DNA of 64,000 nucleotides from Locusta migratoria (taxonomy: Eukaryota > Arthropoda > Insecta > Orthoptera > Acrididae), in assembly GCA_026315105.1 (NCBI GenBank), contig CM048746.1, positions 352,812,548-352,876,547 on the forward strand, in the 5' to 3' direction. The stretch's first letter is position 1. Each line of letters begins with the position of its first letter. Under the pieces are notes generated by a model that was not told the origin of the DNA, made no database searches, and saw nothing but the letters and a program-made list of their open reading frames with translations. Both the position numbers and the translations under genes were made by a program. Below are positions 22,437 to 34,180 of this stretch, one piece after another.

Positions 22437-23183
22437 TACATATAAATTCTCAAAAATTAGATGATGTTCAAGAAACACAAACGCAATTACGAGGAAGCCT
22501 CCAATGTTTTCTGTAGAAACCTCAACTTCGAAGTCGTATCCTATATCTTTGCAATCACCAATACAAGCTAACATTGATCTGCAATGGGAGATGGCTACTC
22601 AAAGAAATAAAATACGAATGTGCGCATGAATTCTTAAATACAAAAATGAAAAACTAAGTTGCCTTTCTCGTCCATCTGGAAGGACGTCAGCGCTTTCTGG
22701 GTTAATCTCACACATGACACTTGGAAGTGTTAACACTGAGCATATTCCTTTACGCCATCTCAACTGGTCTGTTAAGCCTCTTTTAAACGATGAATTTTCT
22801 AGTCTCAGTTGACCGCTCGACACGAGTGAGTCTACTGCAGTGCCACTGGCATGTTAATCCCGTACTATCGTTTGTCTCAAGTAATCGTTTTCGGTTAGAC
22901 ATCAACACGAAAACTGTAGAGCTGTCTGTTGTGTAGTTTCCATCTGAATGAAGAAGTGAGGTTACCAGGGCACTTTTAACGTAGGAACCAAAAAGATAAT
23001 TGAGTTGATCAATGATGAAAGGGTAGATCACAGTTTATGTTGTCATAAATGTACAGAATTGAAAACGTAGATATTGGTAAAAATGTCGTCCAAACATTTC
23101 ATAACTTACACGTTTATACACTGAAGAAAATGTATACTGGCATTCACATCAAACAATATCGAAAATGCAGTAAAAAGCGACTA
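22437..23183. other. Unassigned sequence
   Basis: Several 70-80 codon minus-strand frames overlap here without recognisable motifs. Confidence 0.4.
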
Positions 23184-23194
23184 TTTTGTTATCA

Positions 23195-23394
23195 AAAATG
23201 TTCAAATGTTTGTAGAGTCTATGGGACTTAACTACTGGGTCATCAGTCCCTAAACTTACAAACTACTTATGAATTACTTACAACTAAGGACGGCACAAAT
23301 ATCCATGCCCGAGGGGGGGATTCGAACCCCCGACCGTAGTGGCCGTCCACACCGTGACTGGAGCGCCTCAGTCCCCTCGGCCACCACGGCCGGC
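23195..23394 (-). mobile_element. SINE, subfamily A
   Basis: Full-length, with box B intact (one extra G in the flanking G run). Perfect 11-bp target duplication ttttgttatca at 23184-23194 and 23395-23405. Confidence 0.95.
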
Positions 23395-23405
23395 TTTTGT
23401 TATCA

Positions 23406-24620
23406 TATCCTGTTTTCTCCCTAACGGTCAAAAAACATCGAAAATGATTTTCCCATCTAATAGTGCTGACTGTTTCACTATTGAAATAATTTTCTTTAAA
23501 ACACGTTTTCATGCGTAGGCTTTTGTAAGTAAAACTAAAATATTTTTTTCTGTACGCAGATATTTCGTCTCATTTATAGGAGAACCACTACAGTGTGATG
23601 AAAACACAAAACTATTAAGAGAATAAAGTTAATGAAGGGGCGAAATCATTTCTGTAATATGAATGAGCTCGGCCAGAATAGGTTAACTTCCGATGTTAGC
23701 AGACACCACTAAAGTTCCTCGCTTCTGCGCATATGCATTCTGCAGTACACTCTGTACTCGGCACAATCTATAAATCATTGACATCATAGACGCACTAGCG
23801 ATGGAGTTGGTTTCTGATTTACACGCAAGCACGAAAGGCGCACGGACTTCCAGTAGTCAATTTTCACCACAAAGTCGATCATGTAAAACGGGCTTAGGAT
23901 TGATATCGAACATCTGTGACGCATTGAGCCAGACGTTGTAATGAAGTTTCGTTCACGAAGTTGTAAAACAGAAGGTATTGAGAATTTTTTTTTTCTTTTT
24001 AGAAACTGGTGATCTGTATAACACTACCACGTTGTCAGCATAAGTATGCATTACCAATCCTATATCTTACTCATTACTACAGAACGGATCATTTGTTGCA
24101 AGTCGAGTCGTTTCTATAACAAAGAGAAACATTAAAAACATTTAGAGGGGCCAATATTTGCAATCACGTAGAAAATCGCTGTTTTCTTTCCTCCATATGC
24201 CGATTTCCTATACTAACATTTTGAAATTTATTTCGTGAAGCTATTTATATCGAGCAATGAAGTTCGACTGTTTCAGCATTGCAGCCTGTGTATTTATGCC
24301 AGAAGTTTCTTAACGTTTTGATTTTTTAAGGTTTTTATTCCAGTAATTATTGCTTGCAACCTCGTGCTTTCAGGTCTAGCATAGATTACTGTTCCAATTT
24401 CCGGAGAAACGCATTCGCATACTATGGTTCTTCATCAAAAGTCATCAACAATTTCCTGAACAGATCGCGATTGTTTACCGGTTTACTCAAGACAAGTTGA
24501 GGCGGTGTACACGCAGGACGTGAAATTCCTTCGCTCCCCAGGTTACATTTACAGATTACACCACTAAAGCATGTCTTAATCAACGTATCGCTGTTACCTG
24601 AGTTTAAAACTACAAGCGAT
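23406..24620. other. AT-rich sequence, no gene recognised
   Basis: No recognisable coding content or repeat arms. Confidence 0.45.
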
Positions 24621-24623
24621 ACC

Positions 24624-25278
24624 TGTTGTGGCGTAGTCAGCGCCACACGACAGACTCACGAGAACGACCGTGGAGAAGGCAGCGGACGACCGGCAGCCAA
24701 TCACACGCCGGCGCCGCGCATCCTGGAGGGAGAAACCTAGAAGCGCGCCCTCTGCAAGCAGCTGTATCTAGGCCTACATGCGTCTGGACGAGCCCACCTG
24801 AACCCGGCTGCAAATTAGGCCGTCACTAGGACTCAGCGCAGCTGGCATCGTGCATGAAGAAGACGACGCCGCGAGAAGAGAAGAGAAGAGACAGAGAGAT
24901 AAGTTCAGTGACCAGGACGACTAAACAGTACCTATTACTAATTACCTTTCATTGCAGAAGCGGCGACTTGGTCTCAGCCAGAAAAACTACTAGTGGGGAG
25001 GAAATTATCGCTTCAAGCTTTTGTCATAGGGAAGAACGTGGTGTCGCTACGTTGATGGTTACCAGACATTGCGCCATTCTGGAACAACGTCTGAAACCAT
25101 GTGCATTGTGCCTTGGAGTCAGGGCATGTTGATGGTGGTCTGTTTGTTAGATGGAGACAAAAAACTCATCGCCTAGTATTTATAATTCGAGAGGAGTAGT
25201 CGACGTGCTGGCTCCCTTATTTCTACATTACGGAATAAAATTTAATCACACACAACCGTATCAGTGACACCCACTACA
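24624..25278 (+). mobile_element. Possible solo LTR
   Basis: The segment begins TGTTGTGG and ends CCACTACA; these are short inverted termini (7 of 8 match) in the TG...CA form of LTRs. It is GC-richer than its flanks in the first 200 bp and has an AATAAA-type signal (ggaataaaat, about 25234) 40 bp before the end. No target duplication is visible and no internal gag/pol lies next to it, so this is tentative. Confidence 0.3.
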
Positions 25279-25459
25279 TTCAAAAGCTACTCATCCGGAA
25301 GAAATAGTCAACAGTGCGCTTTTCCCATGCTGCGCGTGAAACACTCGATCTGCGCCCATAAGCCAACAATGCTATTCTTTAAATTCACTTGCGCATTCTG
25401 TGTCAGCACATGATAAGTCGACGGTTATAGACTTGGGGAGGATGTAGAATGTTGGTTCT

Positions 25460-25708
25460 TTAATGCTTCAGCAACATTACTGTAGACCTAAAGTCTGCTC
25501 TGTGGGAAACAACATAGTTTCTGAAACTAACGATGATGACCAATCCCAGTTCGCCCCATTCGTCCTCGAAATCTTGAAAGCAGTTGATTAAAGCTCCCAC
25601 GTAGATACCTTGTTTCATGACTTTAGCAATGTGATGGATACTGTCCAGCAATGTCATATAATGAAAATACGAAGCGATACTAAGCGGTACTAAGGTACCA
25701 ACTGTCAA
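25460..25708 (-). CDS. Unassigned open frame, possible exon or relic
   Basis: An 82-codon minus-strand frame whose composition looks protein-like: a hydrophobic first half (LVPLSIASYFHYMTLLDSI) followed by a charged stretch (CFQDFEDEWGELG) and a basic end. I do not recognise a domain. The first codon in the frame is TTG (Leu), so no start is shown, and it could be an internal or terminal exon or a decayed transposon gene. It lies in otherwise unassigned sequence between a possible LTR and a Tc1 relic. Confidence 0.25.
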   Translation of the reverse strand: MTVGTLVPLSIASYFHYMTLLDSIHHIAKVMKQGIYVGALINCFQDFEDEWGELGLVIIVSFRNYVVSHRADFRSTVMLLKH

Positions 25709-25982
25709 TGTAAGTTGAAGCGCCTATGTTGGTACGATGTGTAGCAATACAGGTGCTGATTCAGAAATCCATTCGTACATAATGGCGAATACTGCCTTAG
25801 GATATATTATTCAGAGTCTGCTCGACCTTTTCACGCAGTTGTACAATAATTGTGGCTTCACGACTCGCAAATGTCAGTTATCGTTCCAAAGAGTTCACCG
25901 CTCGTGCAACTAAGGAAAGAAATTTCTACGGTCGTCGATTCGTAGACTTTCACACTTCTTAATGTAATTGATGCTATGGGAA

Positions 25983-25984
<2 letters not shown>

Positions 25985-26014
<30 letters not shown>

Positions 26015-26041
26015 ACACACACACACACGACAACCACACAC
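25985..26041. repeat. (CA)n microsatellite
   Basis: About 22 CA repeats with one interruption, directly adjoining the 3' side of the minus-strand Tc1-like relic. Confidence 0.9.
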
Positions 26042-26054
26042 ACCGATAAACGAT

Positions 26055-26880
26055 GAAGGATTTTACGACCCGTCGGAGCGAAATCACAATCCGTGACATT
26101 GGACCTCAGATTGCGTGGACATGACTGCGTGGCAATTACCTATCCGTAATATCCCACAGGTTTTCGATTGCACACAAGACCGGAGATGTTGCTGGCCTGG
26201 GAAAGATGCTGTACGTCTTCCAGAGCACGTTGAGTTTCACGCACAATGTGTGGACGAGCATTATTCTATTGGCACAACGGAAACAACAGTTCTCTCAACA
26301 TTTTGGGCGTACAGAGCGATTGTCAGCGTTTCCACCACAAACACCAAGTTTGAACAAGTGTTGTAACGTTTCGCACCCCAAATCGTAAGGTATGGATGAG
26401 GGCCAGTAGATTTTGGACAAATGCAGAGACAGTGCTCACAACGTCTACGTCATATGCGCAAACGACTATCGCTTGCATGCAGGCAGAATCTGCTTTCATC
26501 GCGGCCTACCATTCCACGTGATCCTCTTACGGCACCCGTCAAGTCATGCACGTCGATGCTGTGGCTTGAATGGAAGAAGAGAGAGAGTTTAGGGCATCAC
26601 TGTACGACTGCTAGTAACCGGTTGGAAACGTTTCGTCTTGAAATTTCCGGCCCCACAATGCCTGACTTTTGCACGTGGTAGGTGTAACATCTGCCACTGC
26701 TGCGCTTACTGTTCGACGATCTGGACAAATGCCTCTACTGCGTGGACGTCCAGAACTTAGTCTACGGGTGTCAGAATGTTGAGGCGTTGCGCCTTACAAC
26801 TCTCCTATATCGGGAAACCAGCGAGCCGATACGTCAAATGACTTCTATGTTCGCTACGGTGCAGATAGTTGCTTCAGTGC
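26055..26880 (-). pseudogene. Tc1-like transposase relic
   Basis: Minus-strand reading shows, in order, SSGRPRSRGICPDRRTVSAA (linker after the DNA-binding domain), GRDESRFCLHASDSRLRI (first catalytic Asp, about 26493-26495), and near the low-coordinate end SPVLCAIENLWDI, which corresponds to the SPDxxPIExxWD block of Tc1 transposases with the aspartate changed to Val. The frame shifts repeatedly and has many stops. Terminal inverted repeats are not identified. Confidence 0.75.
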
Positions 26881-26889
26881 ACAGCAGAT

Positions 26890-27681
26890 GACACTAGCGT
26901 ACAGAAATTCTAAATGCAGTGAATAAAAATACAGGTTTATCTTCGACAAACCATCAATTTAGTAAATGCAGTGTACTTGTGTACTTTACTAATTGCTACT
27001 GATTTATGTGTGTTAATAACTGGTATGATCGTGCAGTTAAAAGTCTAGAAGGTAATTGTACTACTGATTCTACATGTAGATTGCTCTGGATTTTTACTGG
27101 CTGTTGGTGGAGCGCGGGTTTTCAAGGCATGCTGATTGTTTTGCTTTCAACCAATGAGAATGAAGTCGACCGTATTTTCTGCAAGAATCAGGCCTGGTCT
27201 TGGCTAGGAGCAGTTGGGTTGGAACCGAATTATGGACATGAACAGACACGCGGAAATCAGCTTTGTTTTTTTTTTTTTTTTTTTTTTTTCTCATCAAATT
27301 GAAGGTTTATAGATCGAGATGTTTGCGAAACTGTCGTGTATTATTTGTGTATGCTGAAGAGGGGAAAAATTGCGCTTTTAAAATTATTGTTATTAGAAAG
27401 ATGTTTAATCTGCGTTACATGTTTTGCTGTCTTCTACCGAAAACTGAATATTGAATATTCTAGAGGATATTGAATTACGCAATAATAGAGCGAGCAATTT
27501 TTCAAAACGCAAACAAACCGTTTGATTATTTGGTGGCTATTTAACTATTTATATCACGCTGCATGAGTGACTGTGTGAATATGTGTGTGCGAAACATTTT
27601 TTTAAAAAACGTCCTTATTATTTCGTATATTTTGAAAACCCTGTAGGAAAACATAACCTGTGTAATGTGTGCGCTTCGGCC

Positions 27682-27738
<57 letters not shown>

Positions 27739-28027
27739 GAAAACAGTGTTGTTGGCGGCTATTCAGACAGACGGGACCATTGAAACCAAAATTGTTTCAG
27801 ATATGACGCAGCACGTCGCACTTGTGTCGCAATTTTTTGAAAGGGCCATTGCGCCTCTCGCAAAGCCACAATTACTCGCCGTTGAAACTCTCACAATTGG
27901 CTGTAGGAACCGCTGGTGAATACCTCGTGGCAGGCATTGAGTTCACACTCAGTCTTACATCAGCAGATATTCTTTATTAATGAGTGCACACAGATGGCTA
28001 TTTGGCATTTGTTATCGATTGGCAGAC
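26890..28027. other. Unassigned sequence with two long T runs
   Basis: T runs occupy 27266-27289 and 27685-27736 (52 T). They could be poly(A) tails of minus-strand retrocopies, but the adjacent DNA shows no recognisable coding relic. Confidence 0.45.
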
Positions 28028-28040
28028 GACGTCGTAACCA

Positions 28041-28203
28041 AAAATGTTCAGATGTTTGTATAGCTTATGGGACTACTTATGAACTAGCTAATCCTAAGGA
28101 CGGCAGGAATATCCATGCCCGATGGGGGATTCGAACCCCCGACCGTAGTGGCCGTGCAGACCGTGACTGGAGCGCCTCAGTCCCCTCGGCCACCGCGGCC
28201 AGC
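28041..28203 (-). mobile_element. SINE, subfamily A, with internal deletion
   Basis: Lacks about 35 bp of the tail region (the segment with gatgaccccgtag). Box B intact. Perfect 13-bp target duplication gacgtcgtaacca at 28028-28040 and 28204-28216, so the insertion is young although the element is shortened. Confidence 0.95.
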
Positions 28204-28216
28204 GACGTCGTAACCA

Positions 28217-28879
28217 ATCGGCATGGTCCGTCGTCGGATAAAAATCTAAGTCGTCTTTCCAGGTGTACTGACTGCCTTCCAGAATTTCAGTTACATTGAA
28301 TTCACCTGCGAATATCATGGCAAAGGCATTATCTTTCGTGCAGTAATACTTATCCTGGTAGGTGGAAGGCAGATCGAACACTTTCTTTTTGCAGCACGCC
28401 AGCTAATGTTCTCTCCACTCCTTTAGATACTATTTGATTCCTCCTTGTTTCCTATCTTTATCTTAATAACAACACATCAAGTTCAGCCTGACGAGGTATC
28501 TCCCTCACTTTACAATGAGTTAGAAGTTTCTCGCATTTAGAGTAAAGAAGTTTTAAATGTCGCCTGAAATAATTTCAAAAGACGGGCAATGTGCGTTTGA
28601 AGATCAACAGTTCTCTCCATAATTTCGGCTCACTAACCAGCTAAGAGTTTGAAATTCCTTTTGCAATGGTATTAATTTCATCTCCTAAACAGGCACATGG
28701 GATTTATTGCTTTCCCTCTAGAGTGGAAATCGTTAATAAAAGCCAAGCCAGCAGAGCCTTGTCAAAGTAAACGACTCAGATATTTCATTCGGCCCAGAGC
28801 CGTAAGGTGCTCCTCATCTTTATTAATGTCTCCAGTACTTCACAGCTCTGCAGTGGAGCTTAAAATTTTTTACCCTGTT
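28217..28879. other. Unassigned sequence
   Basis: No recognisable gene or repeat. Confidence 0.45.
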
Positions 28880-28890
28880 TAGCATACTCC

Positions 28891-29075
28891 ATGTTCAAAT
28901 GTTTGTTAAACTTATGGGACTTAACTGCGTGGTCATCAGTCCCTAAACTTACACACTACTTATAAACTAACTTATACTAAAGACAGCACATGCCCGAGGG
29001 AGGATTCCAACCCCCGACGAGGAAAGGCCTTCCGCATCGGTGCATAGCGCCTCAATGCGCTCGGCCTCTCCGCCG
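28891..29075 (-). mobile_element. SINE, subfamily C
   Basis: C-type head (cgcctcaatgcgctcgg in this strand). Box B has one change (attccaaccc). Flanks share tagcatactcc (28880-28890) and tagctactcc (29076-29085), a duplication with a 1-bp indel. Confidence 0.9.
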
Positions 29076-29264
29076 TAGCTACTCCTTCAGGGAAATACTT
29101 TTTACGGACGATTCAAAATAAAAATAGAAAGAAAGAAATTACATGACATTCAGACAACAGACACTTTAATATTCAGATACTGAAAATGTACGTAATACTT
29201 TTCTGACATTACCGAAGGATGGAGGCGATTTTCATAGATTATTTTGAAAAGTAAAACGCAAAGA

Positions 29265-29284
29265 TTGCTACTTGTGCTAAGGAC

Positions 29285-29331
<47 letters not shown>

Positions 29332-29424
29332 TCACACATGTCCGATGGAGGGCTCAAAACTTCGACGGCGAGCAATCCGCTCTTCGCAACAATGTTCCTT
29401 AAAGCGTTTGGCCACTCCACCGGG
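29265..29424 (-). mobile_element. Degraded SINE, subfamily B, with expanded CA repeat
   Basis: The pieces ctaaggacaa, catgtccgatggagggct, ggcgagcaatccgct and ggccactccaccg follow the order of a minus-strand subfamily B copy. Where the family has a short (TG)n after box B, this copy carries about 24 CA repeats (29286-29330). The 3' half is missing. Confidence 0.8.
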
Positions 29425-29425
29425 C

Positions 29426-29830
29426 ATATTAGAATTCAGATAGCTGCCACCACCCTTCGAAGTGGAATGGGGTGCTAAAATCACTGGTATATATGGCACG
29501 CACAATCTCAGAGAGATTGCCCCAGGTCTTGGAACACCTCAAAATCGTACCCCGAAGAAACGGGTGCTCGGAACGGCAGATTAGACGCGCTCCCGCTCCA
29601 CAACTACAGTACAGCCTATGGAGACGATACATGTCACGGAGGAACAGGTAGCTACGGCCTTTATGGCGCACACTGTCTAGCTATCGGAAATACGGCGAAT
29701 ATTAAATACTGACCGAGTTTGTCACTTTCCCGCCCAAACACGAACAGTATTAGGGAATGTCAAAGATGATCTCGATTTTCGGAATGCCGGAATAAACCAG
29801 ATTTCGTATCATTGTGGAAAGACTTTTATC
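29426..29830. other. Unassigned sequence
   Basis: An 80-codon minus frame (29429-29671) has no recognisable domain; nothing else is seen. Confidence 0.4.
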
Positions 29831-30030
29831 GGCCGGCCGCGGTGGCCGAGGTGACTGAGGCGCTCCAGTCACGGTCAGCACGGCCACTACGGTCGGGGGT
29901 TCGAATCCCCCCTCGGGCATGGATATTTGTGCCGTCCTAGTTCGTAAGTAGTTCATAAGTAGTTTGTAAGTTTAGGGACTGATGACCCCGTAGTTAAGTC
30001 CCATAAGCTTAACAAACATTTGAACATTTT
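29831..30030 (+). mobile_element. SINE, subfamily A
   Basis: Full head, perfect box B, and a short duplication within the body (agttcgtaagtagttcataa). No clear target duplication. Confidence 0.93.
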
Positions 30031-30772
30031 TGAATTGATTTGAGTTTGCATTGTCGATCCACTCCGGAAAGTCGATGTATCATCACCAGATTCACTGTGG
30101 GGACGCTTTTGCAGTTTATTTAAGAAAGTGCTGTGTTCCATTTCTCCACGGTCAAATCTCTATCTCTATTAAAGAACTTTTACACAATACGAATTGAAAC
30201 TGAATATTTCCGTACCGAGTATAAGAGTTGATGAATTCAGCGCCATAATTTCGACCTGTGAGCCGCAGGCCACCACTTGTCGATGCATTGCTCCACTACA
30301 GCCGATTTATTGAGTCGCTCTACGTTCGGAGCTCCATGCATCTTTCATGAACTGTGACAAGGCGTAAACTAAGTTTCACTTTTCGCTTGCTGAGTTTCCG
30401 TCCTGTTATTGACCACAGGTTTTCAGATAGCGAGGGAAGCAATGAATATAAATGTTTTGGTTTCATCTACTCTTCTTTTGCGTCCTTCGCACTAGTTATG
30501 TCTACCTTAGGTTTCGTTCGATGTGACTCAATATCTAATTTGAAGACTGAACACTGTCTACGAAATTTGTTTTTTAAATATAGACGCTCATATTGCAATG
30601 CTATATGCTATGATGCGCACTTTCTCCATCAACGAGCTCAGAACATTTATCGTCTGGGAAGGGCGTCGAAGTAAATAACAAACAGTCTGATCCAAGTTCA
30701 TCATACTTCTAAGAACCAAAGATTCAAACAAGAAAGGCATCCATCCTTTTCGATTTCCACTTAAATTTGATC
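30031..30772. other. Unassigned sequence
   Basis: A 106-codon plus frame (30354-30674) contains no recognisable motif and shows no start context or splice signals that stand out. Confidence 0.4.
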
Positions 30773-30929
30773 GTCGCGGTGGGGTGGCCGGGCGTTTCAA
30801 GGCGCCCAGCTGCAGAGAGCGCCGCTTCTCGCCGTTAGCATAAGTTAGTTTAAGTGTTAGCCTAGAGACTGATGACCAGAGTAGTTAAGTCCCATAGATT
30901 TACAAGCATTTGAATATTTTTTTTTTTAA
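30773..30929 (+). mobile_element. SINE relic lacking box B
   Basis: Head gtcgcggtggggtggccggg and the tail (gactgatgacc, agtcccatagatttacaagc) are present, but about 40 bp spanning box B and the following segment are deleted. Without box B it cannot be a Pol III unit. Confidence 0.85.
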
Positions 30930-33500
30930 TTTTGTGTGTCCGTATCTTCTGATTATTGTCATTTGGCCAAGGGCGAAAAGGAAGTAGACTTGACCATACA
31001 ATCATTGTATCCAAATATTCTTATTTAATAAAGCATATTTCGACCAAAACCATAAAAATAAACATTTGCCAATGAGAAATAAATATTCCTGAGAATAAGG
31101 AAACCGTCTCAAAGCTGACTAATAATTAAGAACGGTCCAGTTTTAGTATTTCTGGTTTACCAGTCAGTCTGCAGAATTGTGAATGCGATTTATATTAAAG
31201 TTTTTTTAACGTCTAGGTTATGAAATATGTGCACCATATGCACTTTGTATCATTTGGATAAAGAAAACCCATAGATATAATTACTTTCACGCAGGTAAGA
31301 CGAAATATGTAATATGATAATTTTTCCTAGAGCCTCTTTCTGCTATGTACAAAGTTCACTAACACGTCATGAACTCACTGTAAAACTTTTGTCAGTGGCT
31401 TAAAATTATTCTCAGACATCATCGCCTATGATGGGATATAATTTAATGTAATACCAGCTGTAATGTTCATGTATGAAATACCGATATGACAGGTGCTACT
31501 ATAAATGACAGCACTAAGCATAAATATTACGTAGCTAATACCCTAACCAATAAAATATATTTGTAATTACCCTTTTATTTCTGTGAAATGAAGGAAACCT
31601 TCACGACAACCCACACAGAATTCCAAATTTATTCTTCAGTCTCTGTTAGCATCACATGCAGTAGTAAATAAAATAAGTAGTAAATAAAATGAGCTCCGTG
31701 GGACAGCACGCTCTAAACGTAAAGTTAATAGTAGAATAGTAGAATACTCATACTTCATAGCTACCGTCTGGCACGCGTTGCTTGCAGAAGTTTTCTTTAC
31801 ATTAAACAACGTAAGTTGATCTCGACGTCCATACGAATCATCCATTTTTTACACCTTGGAATGGGTAATTGTTTCCAAAGCCGTATTCTTCTGATTTGTA
31901 TCTGTATTAGATACTAGGCACCAATATTTCCTCCAGATATCCAACTCTATATTCTTTGTGCTCCACTCACTCTCTAATTTCACTCGAATAAAATACTTAT
32001 TAATTTACAGAAAATGGGTTTAAAGCTTATGTATTCGCGTGTCGATTCCCCTAGTTCGTGAAAATAGGTAACAACAGACTTCATTGATGATGATAGAAAC
32101 TTAATAGGTGATAGTTCTATCACTGTAGGTAGCATATAGTTGAAGACTGAAGTGTGTGAAAGGTATGGATGAGACTTTTAACGAGCATTAGATGTTAGAC
32201 GAATATAGACGATGATCTAACAAAACTGCGAAACTTTGATGACACAAATAATATTTTAAAAATAACGTACACACAGTAGCAATGCATGAAAAAAAAATCA
32301 AGTCCGTCCCCACAAGTACCCACCCCAAAAATGCTCCACAGAACCAAATGTATTTTTTGTAGATGGAGAGTGTACGGTTCTATACACGTTGGTGCCCAAT
32401 TTTTTACTTGCAAATCAGGGTTTGAAGAATTAGACTGGCACCCTACTACACGACACAAAGAGCTCCATTTAAGCTCAGAAATAAAATTACACTGAAATAT
32501 ATTTCGAGTTGCAATAAGCGGGACAGGACATAATTTTATCGAGCCAACCCCAGACAGTGCGTTGTTCCAGTGACAGAGGTACTTCACGGAAGAAGGAAAC
32601 GTGGACTCCATAGATCTTTTCCTTGAATAACTGGCAGATACACTGTAAGTGTACAAGGTTTACTGTGTGTAACTGTACGTATAATTAAACTTAATATTTA
32701 CGTCGGATAGGTTATTCCTAACTTAGCGGCATGAGATGGAGGCCATCGCGTGTGAGTCAATATTGACATAAACAATTTAAAATTCTACAAGGCACATGGA
32801 AAAAACTGAGACGAATTCTGCCATTGACAGTTAAAGATTTTGGTAGATAATGAGTGTAGTGGATTTTCAGATATTCAGAACAACATTATTATAGGGCTAA
32901 TGCGCTACATACAGATCATGGAATAATCCTTACGCACTGACGAGTTACTTAAGACTTCAACTAACATGTGGAAAATTTTTATTAAATGATGTAGACCCGT
33001 GCTGACTTAGGTCCTACCTCTTCCTTTAATTTTTTTTTTTTTTAACATCCACACATGTGTAGATAATCGGCCATCTAGTGTCACATCTCCGCCACCCAAC
33101 ACAACGTATAAATCGTTATAAAAATAATGCACACGGGAGAATGGGCTGTTTGGATGCTCATTAATTTTCTCCCGTAAATCAAGAAAAGTCATTCAGCAAT
33201 ATGCGTACAGTAATGGCCACCATTTCAGAAATTATAGGACGATCTCTTTATATTGTCAATACTGAGGTTTACATTACTGACACATAATTCATTACTTTTA
33301 TATAATGACAATGAGTAATTCGACTTGTAAAATTGTATTGTAGGGAAGGAATAAGTATTTTTGATATTTTTTAAGTTCCCACAGAAGCGTAACTAATATT
33401 TTAAATGTTATCAGTCCTATGGAACTGAAAGCACCTTCAATGAATTCAAACATATTTAATGAATGTCACATGAAACGAGCGTAAATTCTCACTAAACAAA
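30930..33500. other. AT-rich sequence, no gene recognised
   Basis: The longest frame is 153 codons on the minus strand (32195-32656). It is Ser- and Phe-rich with no domain I know and is overlapped by a plus frame. I leave it as uncertain, probably chance. Confidence 0.4.
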
Positions 33501-33663
33501 ACAAAGTATTTTATTTATTACTATTTTCATTGAAAACATAATACTTAAGTATCCTTGGTGATAGATATTCTTTGGAGTTTCATTCCGTACGATATTACTT
33601 TGAATCTCACTGTTCTTGAAAATTCTCCGATCTTATGTATAACTTCATAACGGAAACTTAGAA

Positions 33664-33912
33664 TTATGATTTATCCTCTGTACATTCTGTTACGAAACCA
33701 TACACACACACTACCTCACTGTATGACAAATCAGGGCAATCGGAGCCCAGTAGAGACGTTAGTTTCGTTCCACACACATTCATGAACGCTGTCTCATACC
33801 AGTTCCCTGGACGATAATGTAAAGCAAATGAGGTTTCTCCCACTGCACCATCTAAATTAGGTCTCTCTTGGGAAGAGCCAAATGTTCTTTTCGCAGCCAA
33901 ATTGCCCAGTCA
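33664..33912 (-). CDS. Candidate host 3'-terminal exon, product unknown
   Basis: The minus-strand frame has a balanced, protein-like composition, including ERPNLDGAVGETSFALHY and four cysteines spaced over the last half (NVCG, SDCPD, VVCVYG, TECTED), then stops at TAA. A pyrimidine-rich string ending ctcttcccaag (near 33871) could be a splice acceptor. An AATAAA signal occurs on the same strand about 150 bp past the stop (near 33511-33520). No Met opens the frame, as expected for an internal or last exon. I do not recognise the protein; a chance frame cannot be excluded. Confidence 0.3.
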
Positions 33913-33919
33913 GAGCCAA

Positions 33920-34180
33920 GTATGGCAGAGTCGGAACAATCACTGCTGCTGTGACGGACAGTAATGGTAACGCTGAACATGAAATGTGACGCTGTTATTC
34001 ACTACTGAAGAGCTATGTCCAGCTTCCGTTGCATTTAGATCTTTGGGTTGTTTAAACATTTTGAAAACCGCCTTTATGAACGTCTGAATAGTAAATTATA
34101 TCCATAATTAATGTATAAGAATTCATGATAACTGATTTTTCCGTCGCATCTTGGTAGAACTTATTCATTATGAAGATTAA
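33920..34180. other. Unassigned sequence
   Basis: Nothing recognised between the candidate exon and the foldback. Confidence 0.4.

Noticed and set aside
26040..29340. Frames rich in Cys/Val or Phe around 25858-26043, 27263-27454, 27583-27919 and 29150-29335
   Set aside because: They are translations of CA/GT microsatellites or poly(T) runs.
32195..32656. 153-codon minus-strand frame
   Set aside because: No domain, no start or splice context, and a competing plus-strand frame. I could not support it as a gene.
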